The notes below the pieces were generated by a model. It saw nothing but the letters and a program-made list of their open reading frames with translations. It was not told the DNA's origin and made no database searches. The position numbers and the translations under genes were made by a program. Of a DNA stretch of 64,000 bases, positions 41,094-51,432 are shown piece after piece (the stretch's first letter is position 1; each line of letters starts with the position of its first letter). Source of the stretch: Brucella rhizosphaerae (GTDB lineage: Bacteria; Pseudomonadota; Alphaproteobacteria; Rhizobiales; Rhizobiaceae). The DNA is taken from assembly GCF_002252475.1 (NCBI RefSeq), contig NZ_NNRK01000022.1:1-64000 (forward strand), in the 5' to 3' direction.

Positions 41094-42772
41094 ACGGACT
41101 TCAATCGCTCCGCCCGATCCTGCAACTCTTCTTCCGTACAAAAGGGATGATGCTCTATGCGGGTATTGCAGCTGCAACGGCGACGGTTCTTGCCGGGATT
41201 GCGCTGCTCGGTCTGTCCGGATGGTTTATCACAGCCACTGCCATCGCTGGCTTGAGTTTGGCAACCGCCGTTGTATTCGATGTTTTCGCACCAGCTGCCG
41301 GCATTCGTCTTCTTGCAATTTTAAGAACAGGCGCACGTTATCTGGAGCGCCTTGTAACTCATGACGCAACGCTCGCCATTCTTGCAGCGCTTCGCGAAAA
41401 GCTGTTCCGCAGCTGGGCTCGTCCCGCAGCAGCAAGTGCGTTGCTCAAACGACCAGCACGACTTCTGTTCAGGTTAACCGCTGATATCGATGCGCTTGAT
41501 TCACTTTATCTCCGCGTTCTCGTGCCAGCAGGTGCAGCTTTCGCCACAGCGCTCGTTGCGGGTGTGGCACTTGGGCTAATGCATCCGCTTTTTGGTCTGA
41601 TTATCGCTTTGACACTGCTTGTTGTCGGACTGGGACTACCGCTCAATGCAGCCAAGCGTGCTGAAAAACCGATGCGTCGGCGTGCCAAGGGTACCGAAGC
41701 ATTGCGGGCGCGAACGGTTGATCTGGTTGCAGGACAGACCGAACTCATCATGGCTGGCCGCATGGACAGTCAGAATGCGAGCATCATACGCGCCGACAAT
41801 TACATTGCATCGAGCGACCGCGTTCTCAACCGCATTGAAATTTCGGCGGGTGCCGGTCTGGGCATTCTTCATGCGGGTCTTCTCGCCGGTGGACTGGTTG
41901 GTGCCGGTCTGCTCATGCAAGCCGGACTGATCAATGCCCCGGTAGCGGCGCTCGCATTGCTGATCATCCTCGGCGCGATGGAGCCATTTGCAGCACTGCG
42001 CCGTGGTGCGATGGAACTTGGCCGCACAATACTTGCCGCGCGCCGTGTGGCTCCGGCACTTGAAGCAACTGATACATTCCAGTCGCTGCCATCGCCCGCA
42101 AAGGGCAATGCAGTAAACCTCGAACAGGTTACCGTTCGCCATGAGGGTTCTACTGCGAAAGCGCTGGATGCGATCGACTTGAACATTGCCGTAGGTGATC
42201 GCGTCGCGATCATTGGCACCAGCGGTGCAGGCAAGTCTACACTTTTCAATGTGCTGGCAGGCGAGATCAATGCCGAAGACGGCAATGTCCGAGTTCTGCC
42301 AGCACGACTTCTGACCCAGCGAACTGAGCTTTTCAAAGATAGTCTTCGTAACAATCTCAGGCTCGCAAAGTCAGATGCAAGCGATGCGGAGTTAAACGCC
42401 GCATTGGAAGCCGCCGGTTTAGGCGACTTCATGAAAGCCCAGACCGAGGGACTGGATACGGTTTTGGGTGAGGGGGGACTTGGGCTCTCTGGCGGTCAGG
42501 CCAGACGCCTTGCTTTGGCTCGCTTGTTCCTGACTGACGCTCCTTTATGGCTCCTTGATGAGCCCACTGAAGGACTCGATCAGGCAACAGCAGAAGATGT
42601 GCTTTGCCGCCTCAATGAACAGGCCAAAGGCCGTACCTTGTTGATAGCAACGCATATTCAGCGTGAAGCACGCGTTTGTGATCGTGCAATTGTTTTGGAT
42701 CAAGGCGCGATCGTTCAATCGATGACCAAAAAAGAAGCCTCTTTCGACGACGTCCTCAAATTCTTGAGGTGA
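41090..42772 (+). CDS. cydC: Thiol reductant ABC exporter subunit CydC
   Basis: 560-aa partner of CydD with the same fused layout: helices to about residue 310 (LGLSGWFITATAIAGL is a CydC signature near the start), then an ATPase domain with Walker A GTSGAGKST, signature LSGGQARR and Walker B LWLLDEPTEGLD. The Q-loop region is short (LTQRTELFKDS). It overlaps cydD by 4 bases and is separated from cydA by 84 bp, which hold a GC-rich GCCGGAC-TTGCCGGC inverted element near 42830. Confidence 0.9.
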   Translation: MNGLQSLRPILQLFFRTKGMMLYAGIAAATATVLAGIALLGLSGWFITATAIAGLSLATAVVFDVFAPAAGIRLLAILRTGARYLERLVTHDATLAILAALREKLFRSWARPAAASALLKRPARLLFRLTADIDALDSLYLRVLVPAGAAFATALVAGVALGLMHPLFGLIIALTLLVVGLGLPLNAAKRAEKPMRRRAKGTEALRARTVDLVAGQTELIMAGRMDSQNASIIRADNYIASSDRVLNRIEISAGAGLGILHAGLLAGGLVGAGLLMQAGLINAPVAALALLIILGAMEPFAALRRGAMELGRTILAARRVAPALEATDTFQSLPSPAKGNAVNLEQVTVRHEGSTAKALDAIDLNIAVGDRVAIIGTSGAGKSTLFNVLAGEINAEDGNVRVLPARLLTQRTELFKDSLRNNLRLAKSDASDAELNAALEAAGLGDFMKAQTEGLDTVLGEGGLGLSGGQARRLALARLFLTDAPLWLLDEPTEGLDQATAEDVLCRLNEQAKGRTLLIATHIQREARVCDRAIVLDQGAIVQSMTKKEASFDDVLKFLR

Positions 42773-42856
42773 AATTTAAGTAGGGGGGCTGTGAGCCGAC
42801 GCAGTGTCGGGAACAGCTCGTAACATCAGGAGGGCCGGACTTGCCGGCTTAAAGAG

Positions 42857-44434
42857 ATGGAATTCGATATTGTCTCCCTGTCGAGATTGCAGTTTGCAAT
42901 CACGGCACTTTATCACTTCCTTTTCGTACCTCTGACATTGGGTCTATCCGTGTTGCTTGCCATCATGGAGACCGTTTATGTCATGACCGGACGGCTCATC
43001 TGGCGGCAGATGACCAAATTCTGGGGTACGCTGTTTGGTATCAACTTCGTTATGGGTGTTGCGACCGGCATTGTGATGGAATTTCAGTTCGGTATGAACT
43101 GGAGCTATTACAGCCATTATGTCGGCGACATTTTCGGAGCGCCGCTGGCCATTGAAGGCATGATGGCCTTCTTCCTGGAAGCGACCTTTGTCGGCCTGTT
43201 CTTCTTTGGCTGGGATCGGCTTTCCAAGGTTGGCCACCTCATGGCGACCTATGCGGTTGCTGCCGGTTCTAACTTCTCAGCGCTATGGATTCTGATCGCT
43301 AATGGCTGGATGCAAAATCCGGTTGGTTCGGCTTTCAATCCTGAAACCATGCGCATGGAAATCACCGACTTCTTTGCGGTTCTGATGAACCCGGTTGCTC
43401 AGGCGAAATTCGTGCACACGGTTTCGGCGGGCTATGTAACGGCTTCGATTTTCGTACTCGGCGTTTCAGCCTGGTATCTGTTGAAAGGGCGCTCAACCGA
43501 ACTTGCCAAACGGTCGATGACTGTCGCGGCATCTTTCGGTCTTGCCGCTTCTCTCTCAGTGGTCGTTCTCGGCGATGAAAGCGGTTATCTCGCAAACGAA
43601 CATCAGAAGATGAAAATCGCGGCCATTGAAGCCATGTGGGAAACAGAGCCAGCTCCGGCTTCCTTCACCGTCTTCGGTTTTCCAAATCAGGAAGCCCGTG
43701 AAACCCACTATGCCGTGCATATTCCCTGGGTCATGGGTCTGATCGGCACACGCTCGCTCACAACGCCTATCGAAGGCATTGAGCAGCTTGTCGAAAATGC
43801 GCAGGGACATATCCGCAAGGGTATCATCGCTTATGACGCGCTACAGAAAATCCGTGCAGCAGGCGATACAAGCGTTGTGCCGCAGGACGTGAAAGATCTG
43901 TTCGCCGATAACAGCCAATGGATGGGCTATGCGCTGCTTCTGAAGCGTTACGTCGATGATCCCCGTCAGGCGACGGATGCGCAGATCACGCAGGCTGCCA
44001 ATGATACAGTTCCCGGTGTACTGCCATTATTCTGGGCCTTCCGCATCATGGTCGGCATCGGCTTCTTCTTGATCCTGTTGACGGGCACATTCTTCGTGCT
44101 GTCGGCAAGACGCAAGCTGGATCGCCATCCATTCCTGCTCAAAGTCGCGGTCTTTGCAATTCCGTTGCCATGGATTGCCGCAGAAATGGGCTGGATAGTT
44201 GCCGAGTTCGGGCGACAGCCATGGATTATCGAAGGCATTCTGCCGACAGCAGTTGCTGTCTCCAATCTTGGTGCTTCTACGGTTCTTCTCACCATCGTCG
44301 GATTTGTCGCGATCTATACGGTCCTGTTCGTTATTGAAATGGGCCTGATGTTGCGCGCTATCAAAGCTGGTCCTGAACCGGACAGCAAACCAGAAGCAAA
44401 GCTTGCACCTGTAAGCATTGCGCCAGCGGAGTAA
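42857..44434 (+). CDS. cydA: Cytochrome bd ubiquinol oxidase subunit I
   Basis: 525-aa catalytic subunit that oxidises ubiquinol and carries hemes b558, b595 and d. Helices are visible throughout. His20 (TALYHFLFVP) fits the b595/d-site ligand, GTLFGINFVMGVATGIVMEF and MAFFLEATFVGLFFFGWDR by position are core signatures, and the Q-loop (about residues 240-330) is of the shorter type. Presence of cydDC and cydX beside it supports a true bd oxidase rather than a CioAB-type cyanide-insensitive oxidase. Confidence 0.95.
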   Translation: MEFDIVSLSRLQFAITALYHFLFVPLTLGLSVLLAIMETVYVMTGRLIWRQMTKFWGTLFGINFVMGVATGIVMEFQFGMNWSYYSHYVGDIFGAPLAIEGMMAFFLEATFVGLFFFGWDRLSKVGHLMATYAVAAGSNFSALWILIANGWMQNPVGSAFNPETMRMEITDFFAVLMNPVAQAKFVHTVSAGYVTASIFVLGVSAWYLLKGRSTELAKRSMTVAASFGLAASLSVVVLGDESGYLANEHQKMKIAAIEAMWETEPAPASFTVFGFPNQEARETHYAVHIPWVMGLIGTRSLTTPIEGIEQLVENAQGHIRKGIIAYDALQKIRAAGDTSVVPQDVKDLFADNSQWMGYALLLKRYVDDPRQATDAQITQAANDTVPGVLPLFWAFRIMVGIGFFLILLTGTFFVLSARRKLDRHPFLLKVAVFAIPLPWIAAEMGWIVAEFGRQPWIIEGILPTAVAVSNLGASTVLLTIVGFVAIYTVLFVIEMGLMLRAIKAGPEPDSKPEAKLAPVSIAPAE

Positions 44435-44439
44435 AGATC

Positions 44440-45594
44440 ATGATACTCAGCGACTTGTTGGACTATGAAACACTCCGCATCATCTGGTGGGTACTGCTCG
44501 GCGTATTGCTGATCGCCTTTGCTGCGATGGACGGTTTCGATCTTGGTGTCGGCATTCTGTTGCCGTTCGCCGGTAGAACGGATGTGGAGCGTCGTGTCGT
44601 CATAAACACCATCGGTCCCATTTGGGAAGGCAATCAGGTGTGGCTCATCCTTGGCGGCGGCGCTATCTTCGCCGCGTGGCCACCGCTTTATGCCGTATCG
44701 TTCTCAGGCTTCTATCTGGCAATGTTCCTCATATTGTTTGCCCTGATCCTGCGTCCGGTTGGCTTCAAATATCGTTCCAAGCGCGATAGCGTTGCTTGGC
44801 GTACCGGCTGGGACTGGGCTTTGTTCATCGGCGGTTTTGTGCCTTCGCTGATCTTCGGCGTTGCGGTCGGAAACGTACTGCAAGGCGTGCCATTCCGTTT
44901 CAACGACGATCTCCAGATCTTCTATGACGGAACATTCTTCGGCCTGCTCAATCCGTTCGCACTGCTTTGCGGCCTGCTTTCGGTCGCAATGCTGACGATG
45001 CTCGGCGCGGGATGGCTTGTACTGAAGACCACTGGCGAGGTGCAGGCAAGGGCGCGTTCATATGGCAGCATCGCAGCGCTGCTGACGACCGTACTCTACG
45101 TGTTGGCAGGTATCGTCAGCTGGCTCTGGGTGTCGGGTTATACGATCACAAGTGCTGTTGTCACGGGTGGACCATCGAACCCATTGCGCAAGGCGGTTGA
45201 ACTGGATCACGGTGCATGGTTCGTCAATTATACGAACTATCCGATCCTGCTGATCGCGCCTGCACTTGGTATTCTTGGTCCGCTGCTGCTTTTCATCACG
45301 CTTCGCAGCAAACGAGAGATAGCACCAATACTTATCGGTCAGCTATCGATCTTCGGCATCATCGCCTCGGTTGGTGTTTCGATGTTCCCGTTCATTCTGC
45401 CATCTTCGATCGATCCACGTTCGAGCCTGACAGTATGGGATTCATCGTCGAGCCATATGACCTTGTTCATCATGCTTGTTGTGACGCTGATCTTCCTTCC
45501 ACTCATCGTTGCGTATACCTCATGGGTCTACAAAGTTCTCTGGGGCAAGGTTGAGAAGGAAATGATCGAAGACGAAAGCAACCACGCTTATTAA
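44440..45594 (+). CDS. cydB: Cytochrome bd ubiquinol oxidase subunit II
   Basis: 384-aa membrane subunit pairing with CydA. The N-terminal MDGFDLGVGILLPF and WEGNQVWLILGGGAIFAAWP regions are family signatures, with eight to nine helices predicted. It starts 5 bp after the cydA stop. Confidence 0.95.
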   Translation: MILSDLLDYETLRIIWWVLLGVLLIAFAAMDGFDLGVGILLPFAGRTDVERRVVINTIGPIWEGNQVWLILGGGAIFAAWPPLYAVSFSGFYLAMFLILFALILRPVGFKYRSKRDSVAWRTGWDWALFIGGFVPSLIFGVAVGNVLQGVPFRFNDDLQIFYDGTFFGLLNPFALLCGLLSVAMLTMLGAGWLVLKTTGEVQARARSYGSIAALLTTVLYVLAGIVSWLWVSGYTITSAVVTGGPSNPLRKAVELDHGAWFVNYTNYPILLIAPALGILGPLLLFITLRSKREIAPILIGQLSIFGIIASVGVSMFPFILPSSIDPRSSLTVWDSSSSHMTLFIMLVVTLIFLPLIVAYTSWVYKVLWGKVEKEMIEDESNHAY

Positions 45595-45631
45595 GCGCCC
45601 GAAAAACCTGAACTGAGAAAGGAAAAGCAAG

Positions 45632-45787
45632 ATGTGGTATTTCTCCTGGCTTCTGGGACTTCCGCTTGCTGTAGCCTTCGCCGTATTGAACGCCATGTGG
45701 TATGAGTTAATGGATGACAGGGCACGCAAGCGCCTTGCTGGCGACCCGACCGCTGAACTGGCACGCGAAGGCACCAGGCATCATTGA
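45632..45787 (+). CDS. cydX: Cytochrome bd subunit CydX
   Basis: 51-aa protein starting MWYFSWLLGLPLAVAFAV, a single membrane helix followed by NAMWYE and a charged tail, the standard CydX/YbgT form. It stabilises the heme site of the bd oxidase. An SD-like GAAAGGAAAAG lies upstream. It is the last gene of the cyd operon, followed at once by a strong terminator. Confidence 0.9.
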   Translation: MWYFSWLLGLPLAVAFAVLNAMWYELMDDRARKRLAGDPTAELAREGTRHH

Positions 45788-45799
45788 TGCTATGAAGTG

Positions 45800-45830
45800 A
45801 AATGGCCCGGAAACGGGCCATTTCCTTTTT
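45800..45830 (+). terminator. Rho-independent terminator of the cyd operon
   Basis: AAATGGCCCG (45800-45809) / CGGGCCATTT (45814-45823) with a GAAA tetraloop, then CCTTTTT. Confidence 0.9.
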
Positions 45831-45993
45831 CAAGCACCCATTTCCTTTTTAAAACGCCCAAGCCGGATTGATTCCGGGAGTTGGGTTGGCCCGCAAAGCT
45901 GCTGTGCCTATGTTTTCGCGTGTGTCAGGCCTGTGGACAAAATGCCTCATGCATCGGTAAGACCTGAAGTTTATTTTTCATTTTCATTACAAT

Positions 45994-46030
45994 AGTACCG
46001 AAAAGTACTGACCTTATCGTCAACGATAAG
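45994..46030. promoter_or_regulatory. Two adjacent palindromes upstream of the bkd operon
   Basis: AGTAC-CGAAAA-GTACT (45994-46009) is followed 3 bp later by the perfect palindrome CTTATCGTCAACGATAAG (46013-46030). They lie about 345-380 bp before the first bkd gene in an AT-rich promoter-like region (45831-46373, otherwise without a gene). They are candidate operators; the regulator is not in this window. Confidence 0.45.
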
Positions 46031-46217
46031 TAATAATATTGCGCGACGCACATCCAATCTTATCATAAAAAACGTATACGAAATCAGTTGTATAAGCTTG
46101 TTTCGATCGCACATTTCCACGATCCGTATTTCTATTGGGAACCAACCGGCTTTTCGCGCTTATCGACCCAAGAAGAATAATCTTGCTTTATTTCTGAAGC
46201 CGTTCCACCCTGAATGA

Positions 46218-47606
<1,389 letters not shown>

Positions 47607-47609
47607 GAC

Positions 47610-48632
47610 ATGACCAAGACGACAAAAATGAGCATGATCGAGGCCATTCAGAACGCCCATGACATTGCAATGGAGCGTGATCAGAAGGTTGTCGTGTTCG
47701 GTGAGGATGTGGGCTATTTTGGCGGTGTATTTCGTTGCACTGCCGGCTTGCAGAAAAAATATGGCAAAGAGCGCTGCTTCGACGCGCCTATCAGCGAGCT
47801 TGGCATTGTTGGCACAGCCATCGGCATGGCAACCTATGGGCTGCGGCCCTGTATCGAAGTGCAGTTCGCGGATTATGTCTATCCGGCTTATGATCAGATT
47901 GTCTCCGAAGCGGCACGCTTGCGTTATCGCTCGGCGGGTGAATTTACCTGCCCTCTGGTGATCCGTATGCCTTCGGGCGGCGGCATCTATGGAGGACAAA
48001 CGCACAGCCAGAGCCCGGAGGCACTTTTCACCCACGTTTCGGGTTTGAAAACGATAATGCCCTCAACGCCGGCCGACGCGAAAGGCTTGCTGCTGGCAGC
48101 CATCGAAGACCCTGATCCAGTTATCATGTTTGAGCCGAAGCGGCTTTATAACGGCCCGTTCGATGGCCACCACGATAAGCCGGTTACATCCTGGAAAAAG
48201 CATGATCTGGGCGATGTGCCCGAAGGCTATTACACTGTACCGCTCGGCAAGGCGGCAATCCGTCGTGAAGGCAATGATGTAACCGTGCTCGCATACGGCA
48301 CCATGGTGCATGTGGCTTTGGCCGCAGCAGAAGAAACAGGAGTCGATGCTGAAATCATTGATCTGCGTACGCTTCTGCCGCTTGATACCGACACCATCAT
48401 GGCTTCTGTCAAAAAGACCGGGCGCTGTGTGATCGTTCATGAGGCAACGCTTACCTGTGGCTACGGTGCTGAACTCGCAGCCCTCGTGCAACGCGACTGC
48501 TTCTATCATCTCGAAGCGCCAATCGTTCGTGTGACCGGCTGGGACACGCCGTACCCACATGCGCAGGAATGGGCTTATTTCCCTGGCCCTGAACGGGTAG
48601 GCCGCGCACTCACATCAATCATGGAGGCCTGA
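47610..48632 (+). CDS. bkdA2: Branched-chain 2-oxoacid dehydrogenase E1 beta subunit
   Basis: 340-aa partner of E1 alpha. Visible motifs: VVVFGEDVGYFGGVFRCT, SELGIVGTAIGMATYGLRP, VRMPSGGGIYGGQTHSQSPE by position, and the C-terminal transketolase-C domain with VHEATLTCGYGAEL. It starts 3 bp after the E1 alpha stop. Confidence 0.93.
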   Translation: MTKTTKMSMIEAIQNAHDIAMERDQKVVVFGEDVGYFGGVFRCTAGLQKKYGKERCFDAPISELGIVGTAIGMATYGLRPCIEVQFADYVYPAYDQIVSEAARLRYRSAGEFTCPLVIRMPSGGGIYGGQTHSQSPEALFTHVSGLKTIMPSTPADAKGLLLAAIEDPDPVIMFEPKRLYNGPFDGHHDKPVTSWKKHDLGDVPEGYYTVPLGKAAIRREGNDVTVLAYGTMVHVALAAAEETGVDAEIIDLRTLLPLDTDTIMASVKKTGRCVIVHEATLTCGYGAELAALVQRDCFYHLEAPIVRVTGWDTPYPHAQEWAYFPGPERVGRALTSIMEA

Positions 48633-48644
48633 GGGGAGAGAAGC

Positions 48645-49946
48645 ATGGCTCATTTTACAATCAAGCTCCCCGATGTTGGCGAAGGTGTTGCTGAGGCCGA
48701 ACTTGTCGAATGGCACGTGAAGGTTGGCGATATTGTTCGCGAGGATGATCTGCTTGCTGCCGTCATGACTGATAAGGCGACGGTAGAAATTCCATCGTCG
48801 CGTGCAGGCAAGGTTTTGCTGACAAACGGCGAAATCGGTGAAAAAATTGCCGTAGGCTCCGAACTCGTACGTCTTGAAATTGAAGGTGCTTCGGATAGCA
48901 AGGCCGAACCGGCTAAGGCGGAGACATCGGCTTCTGTCGAGCCTCCAAAGGCAAAAGCCGCAGAAGATGCACCGGTTCTTTTGCAAACACCAGTGCCAGA
49001 AAAACCTGCCGCACCCAAACGCGAAACGGTAAATCGAGCCTTCGCGGGAGCCGGTCCGGTGCGAGCGGAGGGAGAAAAGCCGGTCGCGACACCTTCGGTC
49101 AGGCTGCGAGCACGGGATGCAGGCATTGATCTCAGACGTGTGCGTGGCACAGGCCCAGCAGGGCGTATCACGCATGAGGATATGGATGCATATTTCAAGC
49201 TGGAGGCGGGCGGTGCGCCGCAATCTGCTGGATACGTTGCCGATACGTCTATCAATGAAATCAAAGTAATCGGACTTCGGCGTAAAATCGCCGAACGTAT
49301 GGCGGAAGCCAAACGTCATATCCCGCATATCACCATCGTCGAAGAAGTCGACGTCACGCAGCTTGAAGAACTACGCGCAGGCCTTAACAATGAAAAGAAG
49401 GAAGGGCGTCCGAGGTTGACGCTATTGCCTTTCGTCATCCGCACAATCGTCAAGGCTGTGAAAGAGCAGCCAGGACTGAATGCACATTTTGACGACGAGG
49501 CTGACATTATCCGTCAGTTCGGCGGCGTGCACGTGGGGATTGCCACGCAAACGCCCAACGGGCTGATCGTTCCGGTGGTACGTCATGCCGAAAGCATGAG
49601 CGTCTTTGCAGCAGCGACCGAACTGGCACGCGTTACGGAAGCTGCACGCAATGGCACCGCAAAGCGTGAAGAACTGTCCGGTTCCACAATCACAATCACA
49701 TCGCTGGGACCACTTGGCGCAATCGCCACGACACCGATCATCAATCGACCGGAAGTGGCGATTGTCGGCATCAACAAGATGGCTATCCGCCCGATGTGGG
49801 ACGGCACACAGTTTGTGCCGCGCAAGATGATGAACCTTTCGTGCAGCTTCGACCATCGCGTGATCGACGGCTGGGACGCAGCTGTTTTTGTGCAGAAGCT
49901 AAAGGGCCTGCTCGAAACGCCTGCGATGATCTTTGTGGAAGGCTGA
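48645..49946 (+). CDS. bkdB: Branched-chain 2-oxoacid dehydrogenase E2 (dihydrolipoyl acyltransferase)
   Basis: 433-aa core subunit. An N-terminal lipoyl domain (lipoyl-Lys in VMTDKATVEIPS, about residue 45), an Ala/Pro-rich linker, a peripheral subunit-binding domain (RLRARDAGIDLRRVRGTGP, about 150-170) and a C-terminal catalytic domain with DHRVIDGWDAA (His about residue 403). One lipoyl domain, normal for BCKDH E2. Confidence 0.93.
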   Translation: MAHFTIKLPDVGEGVAEAELVEWHVKVGDIVREDDLLAAVMTDKATVEIPSSRAGKVLLTNGEIGEKIAVGSELVRLEIEGASDSKAEPAKAETSASVEPPKAKAAEDAPVLLQTPVPEKPAAPKRETVNRAFAGAGPVRAEGEKPVATPSVRLRARDAGIDLRRVRGTGPAGRITHEDMDAYFKLEAGGAPQSAGYVADTSINEIKVIGLRRKIAERMAEAKRHIPHITIVEEVDVTQLEELRAGLNNEKKEGRPRLTLLPFVIRTIVKAVKEQPGLNAHFDDEADIIRQFGGVHVGIATQTPNGLIVPVVRHAESMSVFAAATELARVTEAARNGTAKREELSGSTITITSLGPLGAIATTPIINRPEVAIVGINKMAIRPMWDGTQFVPRKMMNLSCSFDHRVIDGWDAAVFVQKLKGLLETPAMIFVEG

Positions 49947-49950
49947 CACT

Positions 49951-51345
49951 ATGAGTGAAATTTCATGCAAGCTTCTGATCATTGGTGGTGGTCCGGGCGG
50001 ATATATTTGTGGCATCCGCGCGGGTCAGCTCGGTATTGATACAGTGCTGGTCGAAAAAAAGCGTCTCGGCGGCACATGCCTTAATGTCGGCTGTATTCCA
50101 TCCAAAGCGCTGATACACGCAGCAGATGAGTTTCATCGCCTCACAACATTCGCAGACAAGGGCGCGCTTGGCATTACGGCACAAAGCCCCGCGATTGATT
50201 TTGCCAAAACGCTTGACTGGAAAGACGGTATAGTCAATCGCCTTAACAGCGGCGTGGCAGGGCTCTTAAAACGCTCACATGTGCGTATGTTTCAGGGACA
50301 GGCGCGGTTCATTGATGGCAAGACCGTGCTGGTCGATACCGATACCGGACGCCAGACAATCCACGCTGAGAATATCGTTATTGCGACGGGTTCAGTGCCA
50401 GTAGAAATTACCTCGTTGCCGTTTGCTGGTAACATCATTTCATCGACCGAGGCACTCGCGCTCGAAAAAATACCCGAAAAACTGGCAATCGTTGGCGGCG
50501 GTTACATCGGGCTCGAAATAGGCACAGCCTTTGCCAAGCTCGGCTCGAAAGTCACGATCGTTGAAGCAGCTGACCGTATCCTGCCCCAATATGATGTGGA
50601 ACTGACACGGCCGGTCATGGCGCGACTGAAGCAGCTGGGTGTTGAGGTACTAACCAGCACCTCCGCCAAAGGCATGAATTCGGACGGAAGGGCCTTGGAA
50701 GTCACGACATCTGACGGCGCAACCCGTGCCATTGATGCCGACAAGGTTCTGGTAACAGTCGGCCGTAAGCCGCAGACCGATGGCTGGGGTTTGAGTGAAA
50801 TCAGGCTCGATATGGAAGGGCGTTTCATCCGCATTGACGATAAGTGTCGCACCTCGATGCGCGGTGTTTATGCGATTGGGGATGTGACCGGCGAACCGAT
50901 GCTTGCTCACAGAGCGATGGTGCAAGGCGAAATGGTGGCAGAGATTATTGCGGGTGGTAAAAATGCCTGGGACAAGCGCTGCATTCCTGCCGTCTGCTTT
51001 ACCGATCCAGAAATCGTGACGGTCGGTTTGTCACCCGATGAGGCACGCAAGGCTGGGCACAATATCCAGACCGGCGTTTTTCCTTTTCAGGCCAATGGTC
51101 GCGCAATGACCATCGAGAGAGAGGACGGCATGATCCGCGTTGTGGCGCGGGCTGACAATCATGTCATCCTTGGTATTCAGGCGGTCGGTGTGGGCACTTC
51201 GGAACTATCAGCAGCTTTTGCTCAGGCGGTCGAAATGGGCGCGCGTCTGGAAGATATTGCAGGCACCATCCATGCTCACCCAACGCTGAGTGAAGGCTTT
51301 GCCGAAGCCAGCATGAAGGCGCTCGGCCACGCACTGCATATCTAG
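49951..51345 (+). CDS. lpdV: Dihydrolipoyl dehydrogenase (E3) of the branched-chain complex
   Basis: 464-aa flavoprotein regenerating oxidised lipoamide. FAD motif LLIIGGGPGGYICGIRAGQ, redox-active disulfide GGTCLNVGCIPSKAL, NAD motif LAIVGGGYIGLEIGTAFAKL, and the C-terminal dimer-interface His-Glu pair (HAHPTLSEGF). The ATG at 49951 is 4 bp after the E2 stop; an upstream frame extension overlaps E2 and is unlikely. Being in the bkd operon suggests it is the dedicated E3 (LpdV type). Confidence 0.93.
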   Translation: MSEISCKLLIIGGGPGGYICGIRAGQLGIDTVLVEKKRLGGTCLNVGCIPSKALIHAADEFHRLTTFADKGALGITAQSPAIDFAKTLDWKDGIVNRLNSGVAGLLKRSHVRMFQGQARFIDGKTVLVDTDTGRQTIHAENIVIATGSVPVEITSLPFAGNIISSTEALALEKIPEKLAIVGGGYIGLEIGTAFAKLGSKVTIVEAADRILPQYDVELTRPVMARLKQLGVEVLTSTSAKGMNSDGRALEVTTSDGATRAIDADKVLVTVGRKPQTDGWGLSEIRLDMEGRFIRIDDKCRTSMRGVYAIGDVTGEPMLAHRAMVQGEMVAEIIAGGKNAWDKRCIPAVCFTDPEIVTVGLSPDEARKAGHNIQTGVFPFQANGRAMTIEREDGMIRVVARADNHVILGIQAVGVGTSELSAAFAQAVEMGARLEDIAGTIHAHPTLSEGFAEASMKALGHALHI

Positions 51346-51376
51346 GCTATTGGCCTTTCTGGTGATCCTTTTGATG

Positions 51377-51432
51377 CCGACATTTGTTCAGCGCTTGTAA
51401 TCGAGGGATGCAAATGTCGGAATCAGACCACT
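51377..51432 (+). repeat. Palindromic repeat A, copy 2
   Basis: CCGACATTTG (51377-51386) / CAAATGTCGG (51411-51420), followed by AATCAGACCACT as in copy 1. Its last bases run into the stop codon of the convergent SURF1 gene, so the element marks the very end of that gene. Confidence 0.7.

Noticed and set aside
42773-42856. FNR-type box or separate promoter before cydA
   Set aside because: No TTGAT-N4-ATCAA-like sequence is present; the gap holds only a GC-rich inverted element and an SD.
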